Source of the DNA: Cyanobium sp. T1B-Tous
GTDB taxonomy: Bacteria > Cyanobacteriota > Cyanobacteriia > PCC-6307 > Cyanobiaceae
Direction: 5' to 3'
NCBI RefSeq assembly: GCF_024345475.1
Contig: NZ_JAGQBE010000014.1
Location: 1-52,073 of the forward strand
DNA: 52,073 nucleotides
Shown: piece after piece, positions 16,678 through 25,858 of the stretch
How positions within the stretch are numbered: position 1 is the first letter of the stretch
How the letters are laid out: each line of letters opens with the position of its first letter
Notes under the pieces: generated by a model
Told to the model about the DNA's origin: nothing
Databases searched by the model: none
The model's input: the letters and a program-made list of their open reading frames with translations, nothing else
Position numbers and translations under genes: made by a program

Positions 16678-16724
16678 ACACCGGCCTCAGGGAAGATGCA
16701 TTCTCCCTGAATCGGCGTCCGAGC

Positions 16725-17936
16725 GTGAATCCGTGCCCACGCGGCCCCGTGCCTGCCTGGCTGTTGCAGCGCCTTGAGGCATCCGGCGGTTCTGTGCCCT
16801 TCAGCACCTACATGGAGTGGGTGCTGCACGATCCACACCACGGCGCCTACGGGACCGGTCGCCTGCGGATTGGCCCGGCGGGGGATTTCGCCACGGCTCC
16901 CTCCCTCGGCCCCGACTTCGCGGCTCTGCTGGCCCCCCAGCTCGCTGACTGGCTGCAGGAGCTGGCAGGCTCCTCCTGCGGCGGCCTGGGGGCGGAGGCC
17001 CCCCTGGCCCTGGTGGAAACCGGTCCGGGGGAGGGCAGTCTGGCCCTGCAGCTGGCCCAGGCCCTGGCGGCCGGCTGGCCCGATCTGGCGGCCTGCACCG
17101 AGCTGGTGCTGGTGGAGCCCAACGCCGGGATGGCCGAGCGTCAACGGGCCCTGCTGCAGGCCTCACCCCTGCCCTGCCGCTGGGCCAGCTTCGCCGAGCT
17201 GGCGGCGGCTCCGGTGCGCGGCGTGCTGTTGGCCCACGAGGTGCTCGATGCCCTGGCGGTGGAGCGGATCGTGTGGGACGGGGCGCTCTGGCGCCAGCAG
17301 GTGGTGGCGCTGCACAAGGATCCGGCCGCCGGGCCCTCGCTGCGGCTGGAACCCGGCGAGCCCCTGGAGCCTGCAGCGGCTGCCCAACTCGCAGCCCTGG
17401 GGCTCCTGCCCCCCTCGCCCCAGCGCCCACCGGGCTGGTGCACCGAACTCCATCCCGGCCTGCTCCCCTGGCTGGCTGGCGCTGCTGCCGCCCTGAAGGC
17501 TGGCCCCTTGCTGGTGATCGATTACGCCCTGGAGGCCTGGCGGTATTACGCGCCCCAGCGTTCGGCCGGCACCCTGATGGCCTACCGGGGTCAGCTGGCC
17601 AGCAGTGATCCCCTGCAGGAGCCGGGCACCTGGGACCTCACGGCCCACCTCTGCCTCGAAAGCCTGCTGGCGGCGGCAACCTCCAGCGGCTGGCAACTGC
17701 TGGGCCAGGTGCGCCAGGGGGAGGCCCTGCTGGCCCTGGGGCTGGCGGAGCGTCTGCATGGGCTGCAGCAGGGAAGCGCCGCCGATCTCGGGGCCCTGCT
17801 GGCTCGCCGCGAGGCCCTGTTGCGGTTGGTGGATCCCCACGCCCTCGGCGACTTCCGCTGGGTGGCTCTGGCCCGGGGGATGGCGGTGGAGGCGCCCCGC
17901 TTCAGCCGGGAGCCAGGGCCGTCAGCCATTGGTTGA
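16725..17936 (+). CDS. MidA/NDUFAF7-type SAM-dependent methyltransferase
   Basis: 403 residues with GTG start. The FSTYMEWVLHDPHHGAYG opening, GDFATAPSLGPDF, the SAM-binding LVETGPGEGSLA and AHEVLDALAVER are diagnostic of the MidA family (COG1565). Mitochondrial members methylate an arginine of complex I; the bacterial substrate is unknown. A link to the NDH-1 complex in this cyanobacterium is therefore only a guess. The 3' end overlaps the convergent SDR gene by 35 bp. Confidence 0.88.
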   Translation: MNPCPRGPVPAWLLQRLEASGGSVPFSTYMEWVLHDPHHGAYGTGRLRIGPAGDFATAPSLGPDFAALLAPQLADWLQELAGSSCGGLGAEAPLALVETGPGEGSLALQLAQALAAGWPDLAACTELVLVEPNAGMAERQRALLQASPLPCRWASFAELAAAPVRGVLLAHEVLDALAVERIVWDGALWRQQVVALHKDPAAGPSLRLEPGEPLEPAAAAQLAALGLLPPSPQRPPGWCTELHPGLLPWLAGAAAALKAGPLLVIDYALEAWRYYAPQRSAGTLMAYRGQLASSDPLQEPGTWDLTAHLCLESLLAAATSSGWQLLGQVRQGEALLALGLAERLHGLQQGSAADLGALLARREALLRLVDPHALGDFRWVALARGMAVEAPRFSREPGPSAIG

Positions 17937-18594
17937 GGGGTTGGGGCGACTGCTCCGGGCTGCTGGTGATTTCGATGATCCGGCCGACGCTGGCTGGGGT
18001 GGCGAGGGCCTCCAGGCAAACCCGGGCCACCAGCCGCCGGGGAATGCTGTCGCTTTCCTGCTGATCGGCGCCGGAGAACACCACCCCCTCACGGTCCGTG
18101 CGGCTGTCGTCCTCGCTGAGGCCACCGGGGCGGATCACGGTCCACTCGAGGCCGCTTTGCTCCAGCCAGCTCTCGCCCAGGCGCTTCCACACCAGGATCA
18201 GGCCGAAGAGGTTGAGCGGGTGCTGCCAGCGTCCTGCACACAGGGAGCTGACCAGCACCACCCGCCGCAGCCCCACGGCCTGGCAGGCGCGAATCTGATC
18301 CCGCACGCCGAAGGCATCCACCTTGAGCGGCCCCGCCAGATCCACGGACGGGCGAGCCCCGGTGGCGATCACCAGTGCGTCACAGCCGCTCAAGGCCGCG
18401 TGCAGAGCCTCGGTCTGGCCCAGCTCCAGCCGCTGCACCGCGAGCTGCCCCTGCCGTTCGGCCTCGGCCAGAGCTGCGGGCAGCACTGAACCGGGTCGCA
18501 CGATCGCCCTCACCCCCAGGCCCTGCCGCAGCGCCTCATCCACCACCCGCCACCCCGTCTTGCCGGAGGCACCGGTCACGGCCACCAGGGTCAT
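17902..18594 (-). CDS. NAD(P)-binding atypical SDR-family protein
   Basis: 230 residues from ATG 18594; an upstream in-frame start at 18621 is possible. VAVTGASGKTG is the Rossmann dinucleotide loop, VVLVSS and VIRPGGL follow, and there is no YxxxK catalytic pair. This matches the atypical SDR group (SDR_a5) that includes Ycf39-like and Tic62-like proteins. The family includes chaperone-like factors of photosynthesis as well as reductases; the role here is not determined. Convergent with the methyltransferase gene. Confidence 0.82.
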   Translation of the reverse strand: MTLVAVTGASGKTGWRVVDEALRQGLGVRAIVRPGSVLPAALAEAERQGQLAVQRLELGQTEALHAALSGCDALVIATGARPSVDLAGPLKVDAFGVRDQIRACQAVGLRRVVLVSSLCAGRWQHPLNLFGLILVWKRLGESWLEQSGLEWTVIRPGGLSEDDSRTDREGVVFSGADQQESDSIPRRLVARVCLEALATPASVGRIIEITSSPEQSPQPLNQWLTALAPG

Positions 18595-18671
18595 CGCCCA
18601 CTCCTTCTTGGTGTCGCCCATGCTGGCCCGCAGCCGCTAGAACCGCGGCCGATCCCCTTCCCGGAGTTGCC

Positions 18672-18965
18672 ATGACCACCGAAGCCCGTTGGAACGGCGC
18701 AACGCTCGCCACGAGCGACGCCATCGTGACCGTGGAGGGCAACGCCTACTTCCCGCCTGAGGCCCTGGTGGAGGGTTGCTTCCGCCCCTCCAGCCATCGC
18801 ACGGTGTGCGGCTGGAAAGGGGAAGCCCACTACTACGACGTGGTGGTGGATGGCCAGGTGAATGCCAATGCAGCCTGGTTCTATCCGGAGCCCAAGGAGG
18901 CTGCCGCCAACATCAAGGGACGCGTCGCCTTCTGGAAAGGGGTGCAGGTGGGCAGCGCCGCATGA
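18672..18965 (+). CDS. DUF427 domain protein
   Basis: 97 residues, matching the small DUF427 fold: WNGATLATSD, VTVEGNAYFPPEAL, HRTVCGWKGEAHYYDV, NAAWFYPEPKEAA and RVAFW. The family is widespread in bacteria with no agreed biochemical role. It precedes the ABC exporter ATPase by only 10 bp on the same strand, so co-transcription is likely, although a functional link is unproven. Confidence 0.88.
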   Translation: MTTEARWNGATLATSDAIVTVEGNAYFPPEALVEGCFRPSSHRTVCGWKGEAHYYDVVVDGQVNANAAWFYPEPKEAAANIKGRVAFWKGVQVGSAA

Positions 18966-18975
18966 GGGGCGCCCT

Positions 18976-19980
18976 GTGAGCACCATTCGCGCCCGGGATC
19001 TGGCCAAGACCTACCGGATCAGCGAAAAGCAGCCCGGCCTGGCCGGCACCCTGCGCCACCTGGTGAACCGCCGCCACCGGGAGGTGGTGGCCGTGGATCG
19101 GATCAGCTTCACGATCGAGCCCGGCGAGATCGTGGGCTTTCTGGGCCCCAATGGCGCCGGCAAGACCACCACCTTGAAGATGCTCACGGGGTTGATCCAC
19201 CCCAGCGCCGGCGAGCTGGAGGTGGCGGGCTACCAGCCCTGGCGGCGTCAGGCGGCGTTCCTGCGGCAGATCACCCTGGTGATGGGCAACCGCCAGCAGC
19301 TGATCTGGGATCTGCCGGCCCTCGATTCCCTGCGGGTCAATGCCGCCGTCTACGGCATCGATGAGCCTGAGGCGCGGCGGCGGATCGGCGAGCTGGCCGA
19401 GATGCTGGAGCTGGGGCCGGAGCTGCAGCGCCCCCTGCGCAAGCTCTCGCTCGGCCAGCGCATGAAGACCGAGCTGCTGGCCGCCCTGCTGCACCGGCCG
19501 GCGGTGTTGTTTCTCGATGAGCCCACCTTGGGGCTGGATGTGAATGCCCAGGCGCGGGTGCGCGATTTCCTGGCCGACTACAACCGCCGCACCGGCGCCA
19601 CCGTGCTGCTCACCAGCCACGACATGGGCGACATCACGGCCCTCTGCCCGCGGGTGCTGCTGATCCACCAGGGGCAGCTCTTCCACGACGGTTCTTTGGC
19701 TGCCCTCACCCAGCGGCTGGCCCCCTGCCGGCAGGTGCGGCTGGAGCTGGAGCATCTCCACCCCGCGGAGGCCTTTGCCGGCTTCGGCACGCTTGAAGCG
19801 CACCAGGGTCACCAGGTGCGCCTGCTGGTGCCCCGCGCCCAACTCACCGAACGGGTGGCGGCGCTGCTGGAGCGCTTTGCCGTGGTGGATCTGGAGGTGA
19901 GTGATCCGCCGATCGAGGAGTTGATCGGCGGCCTGTTTCGCCAGCGGGCGGCCGCCGCCGCAGCGGGAGCGGAGCCATGA
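18976..19980 (+). CDS. ABC-2 exporter ATP-binding protein
   Basis: 334 residues from GTG 18976. Walker A GPNGAGKTT (57-65), a variant signature LSLGQ, Walker B VLFLDEPT and the switch SHD are intact. The LSLGQRMK signature and the accompanying pair of permeases fit the uncharacterised COG4586-type exporters related to daunorubicin-resistance pumps. The stop overlaps the first permease start as ATGA. Substrate unknown. Confidence 0.9.
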   Translation: MSTIRARDLAKTYRISEKQPGLAGTLRHLVNRRHREVVAVDRISFTIEPGEIVGFLGPNGAGKTTTLKMLTGLIHPSAGELEVAGYQPWRRQAAFLRQITLVMGNRQQLIWDLPALDSLRVNAAVYGIDEPEARRRIGELAEMLELGPELQRPLRKLSLGQRMKTELLAALLHRPAVLFLDEPTLGLDVNAQARVRDFLADYNRRTGATVLLTSHDMGDITALCPRVLLIHQGQLFHDGSLAALTQRLAPCRQVRLELEHLHPAEAFAGFGTLEAHQGHQVRLLVPRAQLTERVAALLERFAVVDLEVSDPPIEELIGGLFRQRAAAAAAGAEP

Positions 19981-20765
19981 GGCGGGCCTGGCGGGTGGCG
20001 CGGGCGCTGCTGGGCAGCCAGTACGCGCTGATGCTCGAATACCGGGCCGAGATTGCCCTGTGGGCCCTTTCGGGGGTATTGCCCCTGATCATGCTGGGCG
20101 TGTGGAGTGGCTCGGGCGCCGGGGCGGCGGCCGGTCTGACGCCCCAGCAGCTCAGCCACTACTTTCTGGCGGCCTTTGTGGTGCGCCAGTTCACCGTGGT
20201 GTGGCTGATCCACGTGTTTGAGGAGGACGCCCTGCAGGGCCGGCTGTCGCCCCTCCTGTTGCAGCCCCTGTCGCCGTTGTGGCGCTACCTGGCGTCCCAC
20301 TTCAGTGAGCAGGCCACCCGGGTGCCCTTTGTGGTGCTGATGCTGGTGGTGGTGGGGCTGGCGGCGCCGGGGGTGCTGTGGTGGCCTTCGGCGGGTGCCC
20401 TGCTGCTCGGCGCCCTGGCGATCCTGGCGGCCTTCCTGCTCCGCTTTCTGCTGCAGGTGATCGTCACCACCCTGTGCTTCTGGAGTGAGCGGGCTGCGGC
20501 CCTCGACCGCCTGCTGCTGATCCCCTACCTCTTCCTCTCCGGCCTGGTGGCCCCCCTCGATACCTTTCCGCCGGCGGTGCGCCGCCTGGCCCTGGCCACG
20601 CCCTTTCCCTGGATGGTGGATTTTCCAGCCCGGTTGCTGGCCGGTGAACCGGTGAATGCGGCCTTGGGATTCGGGGCCATCGCGGCCTGGTGCCTGGTGC
20701 TGCTGCCGATGGCCCACCTCCTGTGGCGCGCCGGCCTGCGCCGCTACTCGGCGATGGGGGCCTGA
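19977..20765 (+). CDS. ABC-2 exporter permease, first subunit
   Basis: 262 residues with about six hydrophobic helices and the start MLEYRAEIALWAL typical of COG4587-type ABC-2 permeases. Starts inside the ATPase stop codon and ends 3 bp before the second permease, so the three genes form one translated unit. Presumed to build half of the membrane channel as a heterodimer. Confidence 0.88.
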   Translation: MRRAWRVARALLGSQYALMLEYRAEIALWALSGVLPLIMLGVWSGSGAGAAAGLTPQQLSHYFLAAFVVRQFTVVWLIHVFEEDALQGRLSPLLLQPLSPLWRYLASHFSEQATRVPFVVLMLVVVGLAAPGVLWWPSAGALLLGALAILAAFLLRFLLQVIVTTLCFWSERAAALDRLLLIPYLFLSGLVAPLDTFPPAVRRLALATPFPWMVDFPARLLAGEPVNAALGFGAIAAWCLVLLPMAHLLWRAGLRRYSAMGA

Positions 20766-20768
20766 CCC

Positions 20769-21596
20769 ATGCGTCCGCCGCTGATCCGGGACATCCGCCG
20801 CTACGCCCGCAGCCTGCGCTGCTTCTGGGGCACCTCCCTGGCGGCCGAGCTGGAGTATCCGCTCAACGCGGCCATTGAGCTGGTGTCGGTGCTGGGCAAT
20901 CTGGCCGGCAGCCTGTTTGTGTTGCAGCTGCTGTTTGCCGGCGGGCCCAGCCTCGGGGGGTGGAGCTGGAGTGGGGCGCTGGTGGTGCTGGGGCTCTACA
21001 CCCTGCTGGATGGGTTCACCACCTGCCTGCTGCAACCCAACCTCAGCCGCATCGTCAACCACGTGCAAACCGGCACCCTCGACTACGTGCTGCTCAAGCC
21101 GATCGACAGCCAGTTCTGGCTCTCGGCCCGCACGGTGTCGCCCTGGGGGCTGCCGGCGATGGCGGCGGGTCTGGGGCTGATCGGCTGGGCCCTGGCCCAG
21201 GCCGGCCCGGGAGCTGCCGCAGGGCTGCGCTCGCCGGGAGCGGTGCTGCTGGCGCTGGCGCTGTTGCTGGCCGCCCTGGTGATTCTCTACAGCCTCTGGT
21301 TTGTGCTGGCGGCCCTGAGCATCTGGTTTGTGAAGGTGTGGAATGCCACGGAGGTGTTGCGCTACACCCTGGTGGCCGGGCGCTATCCCATCAGCGCCTA
21401 CCCCCCGGCGCTCCGCCTGCTGTTCACCTTCGTGCTGCCGGTGGCGTTCCTCACCACCGTGCCGGCCGAGGCCCTGCTGGGGCGTGGTTCGGCCCTGTGG
21501 GCCGTTGGATCGCTGGTGGTGGCGCTGCTGTGCCTGGCGGGAAGCCGGCTGCTGTGGCGCTTTGCCCAGCGGTTTTACACCTCGGCTTCCAGCTGA
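20769..21596 (+). CDS. ABC-2 exporter permease, second subunit (DUF990-type)
   Basis: 275 residues with six predicted helices. Motifs such as LLQPNLSRIVNHVQTGTLDYVLLKPIDSQF match the DUF990 / COG3694 permease group, always paired with a COG4586 ATPase. Completes the three-gene exporter. A pheophorbide-oxygenase-like gene follows after 48 bp on the same strand, raising the possibility that the exported compound relates to tetrapyrroles, but nothing in the sequence proves it. Confidence 0.88.
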   Translation: MRPPLIRDIRRYARSLRCFWGTSLAAELEYPLNAAIELVSVLGNLAGSLFVLQLLFAGGPSLGGWSWSGALVVLGLYTLLDGFTTCLLQPNLSRIVNHVQTGTLDYVLLKPIDSQFWLSARTVSPWGLPAMAAGLGLIGWALAQAGPGAAAGLRSPGAVLLALALLLAALVILYSLWFVLAALSIWFVKVWNATEVLRYTLVAGRYPISAYPPALRLLFTFVLPVAFLTTVPAEALLGRGSALWAVGSLVVALLCLAGSRLLWRFAQRFYTSASS

Positions 21597-21644
21597 GCCG
21601 CGCCATCATCCAGCCATCCTTCCTGCTTTCCCGGCGGACTGTTC

Positions 21645-23000
21645 ATGGTTGCTTCCCCCTCCGTCGATGCCGCGAGCCTGGAGCGCTGGCAGGAGCACTG
21701 GCAGCAGCGCTGGTACCCGGTGGCCTACCTCCAGGACCTCGACCGGCTCAGGCCCACCCCCTTCACCCTGCTGGGGGAGGACCTGGTGCTCTGGTGGGAT
21801 GCCGCGGCGAGTCAGTGGCGTGCCTTTGCTGACGTCTGCCCCCACCGGCTCGTGCCCCTCAGCGAAGGCCGGCTCAACGACCGGGGCGAGCTGGAGTGCC
21901 CCTATCACGGCTGGAGCTTCAACGGCGAGGGCCGCTGCACGGCCATTCCCCAGGCGGAGCCAGAGGCGGCCGCCACCGCCTGCGCCAGCCGCCGCAGCGC
22001 CTGCCGTGCCTACGCCACGGCCACGGGCCAGGGCCTGCTGTTCGTGTTTGCGGCTGGGGGGGAGCCAGCTGGGGACAGCCCCCTGCCCCTGGTGCCCGTG
22101 CTCGATGAACCCGATTGGCTGGTGCAGGACACCTTCCGCGACCTGCCGATGGATGCCCTCACCCTGCTGGAAAACGTGCTCGATGTGAGCCACGTGCCGT
22201 TCACCCACCACCGCACCGTGGGCCGCCGCGAGAACGCCGCCCCGGTGGCGGCCACGCTCACCGGGGCCGGGCCGGAGGGATTCACCCTGGCCTGGCCCGA
22301 GGGGCCGCGGCGGGGAAAGCTCGGCAGCCAGTTCACCACCTTCGTGGCCCCCGGCCTGATGTGGCATGACCTCACGGCCCAGGGCTTTGCCCGCTTCCTC
22401 ACCGTGGTGTACGCCACCCCGATCCGCCCTGGGGAATGCCGCCTGTTCGCCCGCTTTCCCTTCCAGTTCCGCTCCGTCCTGCCGCGGCTGCTGCTGCGGG
22501 CCCGGCCCCAATGGCTGCAGCATCTCGGCAACCACACCGTGCTGGAAGACGACCAGGTGTTCCTGCACGGGCAGGAGCGTGCCCTGGCCGCCCGCGGTGG
22601 CAGCGGGGCCTTTGCCCAGGCCTGCTTCCTGCCCACCAGCGCCGATGTCTACGTGCAGGCCCTGCAGGCCTGGGTCACCGACGTTGCCGGGGGCCCCTTT
22701 CCCACTGGGTCGCTACCGCCGCGGCTCGGATTGGCACCGCTGATGGATCGCCACGAGAGCCACACCCGCCACTGCCGGGCCTGCTCGGGGGCCCTGCGCG
22801 GCGTGCGTCGCTGGCGGCCGGTGGTGCTGGTGGCCCTCGGGCTGGAATTGCTGCTGGCAGCCTGGGTGCCCGGCGTGGCGGCCCGCGTTGCCCTGGTGCT
22901 TCTACTGGGCTTCACGGCCCTGCTGCTGCGCCAGCTCAACCGCTGGGAGCGGCAGTTGCGGCGCGGTGACGGCCATCCGCCCCGCAATGCCCGGTCCTAG
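21645..23000 (+). CDS. pheophorbide a oxygenase-like Rieske oxygenase
   Basis: 451 residues. The Rieske 2Fe-2S ligands are CPH (Cys65, His67) and CPYH (Cys85, His88). The mononuclear iron site is in LLENVLDVSHVPFTHH. Near the C-terminus HCRACSG gives the CxxC of the PaO/Tic55 group, followed by two membrane helices (about 395-435). Plant PaO opens the chlorophyll macrocycle; cyanobacterial members are mostly uncharacterised, so I call only the family. The stop overlaps that of the convergent Nif11-like gene within CTAG. Confidence 0.9.
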   Translation: MVASPSVDAASLERWQEHWQQRWYPVAYLQDLDRLRPTPFTLLGEDLVLWWDAAASQWRAFADVCPHRLVPLSEGRLNDRGELECPYHGWSFNGEGRCTAIPQAEPEAAATACASRRSACRAYATATGQGLLFVFAAGGEPAGDSPLPLVPVLDEPDWLVQDTFRDLPMDALTLLENVLDVSHVPFTHHRTVGRRENAAPVAATLTGAGPEGFTLAWPEGPRRGKLGSQFTTFVAPGLMWHDLTAQGFARFLTVVYATPIRPGECRLFARFPFQFRSVLPRLLLRARPQWLQHLGNHTVLEDDQVFLHGQERALAARGGSGAFAQACFLPTSADVYVQALQAWVTDVAGGPFPTGSLPPRLGLAPLMDRHESHTRHCRACSGALRGVRRWRPVVLVALGLELLLAAWVPGVAARVALVLLLGFTALLLRQLNRWERQLRRGDGHPPRNARS

Positions 23001-23194
23001 CCCTGCTGTTGCAGGGGTTCCTGGCGGCGGTGCAGCAGCCAGGCGCGCTGCAGGTCCACCCGGGTGATCCGGTAGCCCAGCCGCCTGGCGGCCAGCACCA
23101 GCTCCTGCTGGGAACGGCAGTGCCCCAGGGCCCGCCTGAGGCTCGCTTCGCCCTCCGCCTCGTCCACCAACCGTTCCAGTTCGCTCCAGCTCAT
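22997..23194 (-). CDS. Nif11-like small protein
   Basis: About 65 residues from ATG 23194; ATG 23221 would add nine. WSELERLVDEAEGEASLRRAL followed by CRSQQELVLAARRLGYRIT is the helical Nif11-like domain. In the family this domain serves as a leader peptide for ribosomal natural products or as a free-standing protein of unknown role. Here there is no Gly-Gly cleavage site or Cys/Ser/Thr-rich core, and no modification enzyme is adjacent, so a leader role is unlikely. Confidence 0.7.
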   Translation of the reverse strand: MSWSELERLVDEAEGEASLRRALGHCRSQQELVLAARRLGYRITRVDLQRAWLLHRRQEPLQQQG

Positions 23195-23356
23195 GGCCTC
23201 GCCATCCGGGTCTCTCACCATGGCCAGCGGTCGGGGATGGTGCAAGGTTCGGGGGGGCACGAACCGCAGAAGGATCAGTGCTGCTGATCGTCGGGCCCGA
23301 AGCATGGGCAAGCGGCGCTGGCGGCTCTAGCAGGGAGGGGGAACAGGGGCGGGCGG

Positions 23357-23701
23357 ATGGTGGATCAACCCGGGGATGAACCCTTCGATTCGGCTGGGGA
23401 GCCGCCAGAGCCGATCACGCCCCACGCCACGCCGGTGCTGGATGACCAGGGGCAGCTCACCTACGTCGGCGACGACGGGCGCCGCTATGTGGTGGGGCTG
23501 CCACCGGAGGCGGATGAGCAGAGCGTCGAGCGGGTGATGGCCACCCTCCAGGCGGGTGGCGACCTGTTTCAGCAGATTGAAGGGCTTTGCCACCGCTGGA
23601 TTGCGGCCGTGAGCGGGCCGGATCTCGATGCCCGCGCCGCCCTGGTGCTGCTGATCACCACGCTGGAAACGGCTCTCGAGGACACCTACGGCGAGAGCTG
23701 A
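23357..23701 (+). CDS. acidic conserved hypothetical protein
   Basis: 114 residues, strongly acidic, with a disordered Pro/Glu-rich first 30 residues. It is followed by a compact segment ([22 protein letters not shown]) and a helical C-terminus ([17 protein letters not shown]). No family recognised. Codon pattern and position between two real genes support it. The 3' end overlaps convergent aroB by 16 bp. Confidence 0.7.
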   Translation: MVDQPGDEPFDSAGEPPEPITPHATPVLDDQGQLTYVGDDGRRYVVGLPPEADEQSVERVMATLQAGGDLFQQIEGLCHRWIAAVSGPDLDARAALVLLITTLETALEDTYGES

Positions 23702-24798
23702 CGGATCGAGGCTTCGCTGACATCGCTGCGGATCTCCACGGCGCCGATGGCGGTGGGCAACACGAAGCGCACCTGCCCCTGCTTCACTTTTTTGTCGCCC
23801 TGCAGGCAGGCCAGCACGGCGTCGGGGTCGAGGCGTGGCCAATCCAGGGGCAGGCCGGCGGCGGCGATGACCGCCCGCTGGCGGGCCTGATCCCCGGCGC
23901 TCCAGAGCCCCATCGCGAGGGCGATCTCCCCGGCCGCCACCATTCCGATCCCCACGGCTTCACCGTGCAACCAGGTGCCATAGCCGCAGAGGGTTTCCAC
24001 CACGTGGCCGAGGGTATGGCCGTAATTGAGGATCGCCCGCAGGCCCCCTTCGTGTTCATCGGCCGCCACCACGGCCGCCTTGGCGGCGGCGGAGCGCTCC
24101 AGCAGGGTTTGCAGCAGGGCTGGCCCCACCGCGGCCATGCTGGAGAGATCCCCGGCGGCCTCCAGGGCTTCGAACAGGTCCCGATCCCCGATCACGCCGT
24201 ACTTGATCACTTCGGCCATGCCCGCTCGAAACTCCCGCTCCGGCAGGGTGGCCAGGGTGGAGGGATCGACCAGCACCAGCCGCGGCTGGTGGAAGGCGCC
24301 GACCAGGTTCTTGCCGCCCGGATGGTTGACGCCGGTCTTGCCGCCAATGGCCGCATCCACCATGGCCAGCAGGGTGGTGGGCACCTGCACCACGGCGATG
24401 CCCCGCAGCCAGGTGGCCGCTGCGAATCCGGCCATGTCGCCCACCACGCCGCCGCCCAGGGCCACGATCAGCGAACCCCGCTCGAGTTTGCGCGTGAAGG
24501 CCGCGTCGTGGATCAGGGCCACGGTGGCCGGGGTTTTCTGGTCTTCGCCCGCCTCGATCACCAGGGTGCTGGCCTCGAAGCCGGCGGCCTGCAGGCTGGC
24601 CAGGGCAACGGCGCCGTAATGGGCCTCCACCACGGGGTTGGTGACGACCAACACCTTGGTGCCCGAGGCGAAGCCGCGCTGGCGGATCTGCTCCCCCAGC
24701 CCGCCTAGGGCGCCGGTGCCGATCACCACGGGATAGGGATTGGCCTGCAGGGCCACCTCGATGGTGCGCAGCGGGCTGGCGGCTGGGGTCGCGGTCAT
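23686..24798 (-). CDS. aroB: 3-dehydroquinate synthase AroB
   Basis: 370 residues, normal length. The NAD-binding [13 protein letters not shown], the [20 protein letters not shown] segment, and the metal ligands in [11 protein letters not shown] and [10 protein letters not shown] are all present. It converts DAHP to 3-dehydroquinate, the second step of the shikimate pathway to aromatic amino acids, quinones and tocopherol. Monocistronic by spacing; divergent from the permease gene with about 95 bp between starts. Confidence 0.97.
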   Translation of the reverse strand: MTATPAASPLRTIEVALQANPYPVVIGTGALGGLGEQIRQRGFASGTKVLVVTNPVVEAHYGAVALASLQAAGFEASTLVIEAGEDQKTPATVALIHDAAFTRKLERGSLIVALGGGVVGDMAGFAAATWLRGIAVVQVPTTLLAMVDAAIGGKTGVNHPGGKNLVGAFHQPRLVLVDPSTLATLPEREFRAGMAEVIKYGVIGDRDLFEALEAAGDLSSMAAVGPALLQTLLERSAAAKAAVVAADEHEGGLRAILNYGHTLGHVVETLCGYGTWLHGEAVGIGMVAAGEIALAMGLWSAGDQARQRAVIAAAGLPLDWPRLDPDAVLACLQGDKKVKQGQVRFVLPTAIGAVEIRSDVSEASIRQLSP

Positions 24799-24896
24799 CG
24801 GCAGGGGGGGAGTTGCCCGAGGCTAAAGCTGTCCCTGGCTGGGGCTGGCCGACCGTCAGAACCGGGTTCCACAATGGCTGCACCCGGTGAGTCGTG

Positions 24897-25781
24897 ATGT
24901 CCAGCTCCGCCCCCCGCACCGCCACGGCCTGGGGCTTCCTGCTTCCGGCCCTGGTGTTGGTTGGGTTGTCGGTGTTGATTCCGGCGGCGATGGCCCTGGT
25001 GATGAGTGTCAGCCAGGCGGGCCTCGATGTGAGCGAGCCGCTGCGGTTTGTGGGCCTGGCCAACGTGCGGCGCCTGCTGGCCGACCCGATGTTCTTTCGG
25101 GTCACGGGCACCACGTTTTTGTATCTGGTGGGTGTGGTGCCGCCGATCGTCGTTGGCGCCCTGGCCCTGGCCGTGCTGGTCAACCGCCAGCTGCCCGGCA
25201 TTCATTGGTTTCGCGGCGCCTTCTACACCCCGGTGCTGGTGTCCATCGTGGTGGCGGCGATTGCCTTCCGCTGGATCTATGCCGAAAACGGCCTGGTGAA
25301 CGGTTGGCTGAGCGCGCTGTTGCCCGGGTCCTTTCAGCCCATCGCCTTTCTCACCTCACCCCTGCTGGCCCTGCCCTCGGTGATGGTGGTCACCCTCTGG
25401 AAGGGGCTGGGCTACTACATGGTGATCTTTCTGGCCGGGCTCCAGGGCATCTCCCCGGATCTCTACGAGGCGGCCGCCCTGGATGGCAGCGAAGGCCTGC
25501 GCAAGCACCTCGACATCACCCTGCCCCTGCTGCGGCCCTACATCACCTTGGTGGCCGTGATCTCGGCGATTGCCGCCACCAAGGTGTTTGAGGAGGTGTA
25601 TCTGATGACCCAGGGCGGGCCTGCCGACTCCACCCGCACCCTGGTGTACTACGTCTACGACCAGGCCTTTTCCGAGCTCGAGATCAGCTACGCCTGCACC
25701 ATCGGGCTGGCCCTGTTCCTGATCGTGTTGTTGCTGAGTCTGGTGCGCTACCTGTTCGCGGGCGACCGCGCCCTCACCTGA
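24897..25781 (+). CDS. sugar-type ABC transporter permease (MalF/UgpA-like), orphan
   Basis: 294 residues, six predicted helices, with the EAA loop YEAAALDGSEGLRKHLDITLP that docks on the ATPase. Sequence style (WKGLGYYMVIFLAGLQ, TQGGPADSTRTLVYY) fits the first permease of carbohydrate uptake systems such as glucosylglycerol or trehalose transporters. No binding protein, second permease or ATPase lies nearby, so partners must be elsewhere. ATG 24897 and GTG 24894 are adjacent start choices. Confidence 0.88.
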   Translation: MSSSAPRTATAWGFLLPALVLVGLSVLIPAAMALVMSVSQAGLDVSEPLRFVGLANVRRLLADPMFFRVTGTTFLYLVGVVPPIVVGALALAVLVNRQLPGIHWFRGAFYTPVLVSIVVAAIAFRWIYAENGLVNGWLSALLPGSFQPIAFLTSPLLALPSVMVVTLWKGLGYYMVIFLAGLQGISPDLYEAAALDGSEGLRKHLDITLPLLRPYITLVAVISAIAATKVFEEVYLMTQGGPADSTRTLVYYVYDQAFSELEISYACTIGLALFLIVLLLSLVRYLFAGDRALT

Positions 25782-25858
25782 AACCCTCACCGGCCGCCCC
25801 CTGACGCTGGACCAACCCGCTTGGGGCGCCTAGGGTTCGGCCGCCTGAAATCCCGGCC

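Noticed and set aside
22997-23194. Nif11-like protein as a RiPP precursor
   Set aside because: No Gly-Gly cleavage site, no Cys/Ser/Thr core and no modifying enzyme or transporter adjacent; the ABC exporter nearby is of a non-peptidase type and faces the other strand.
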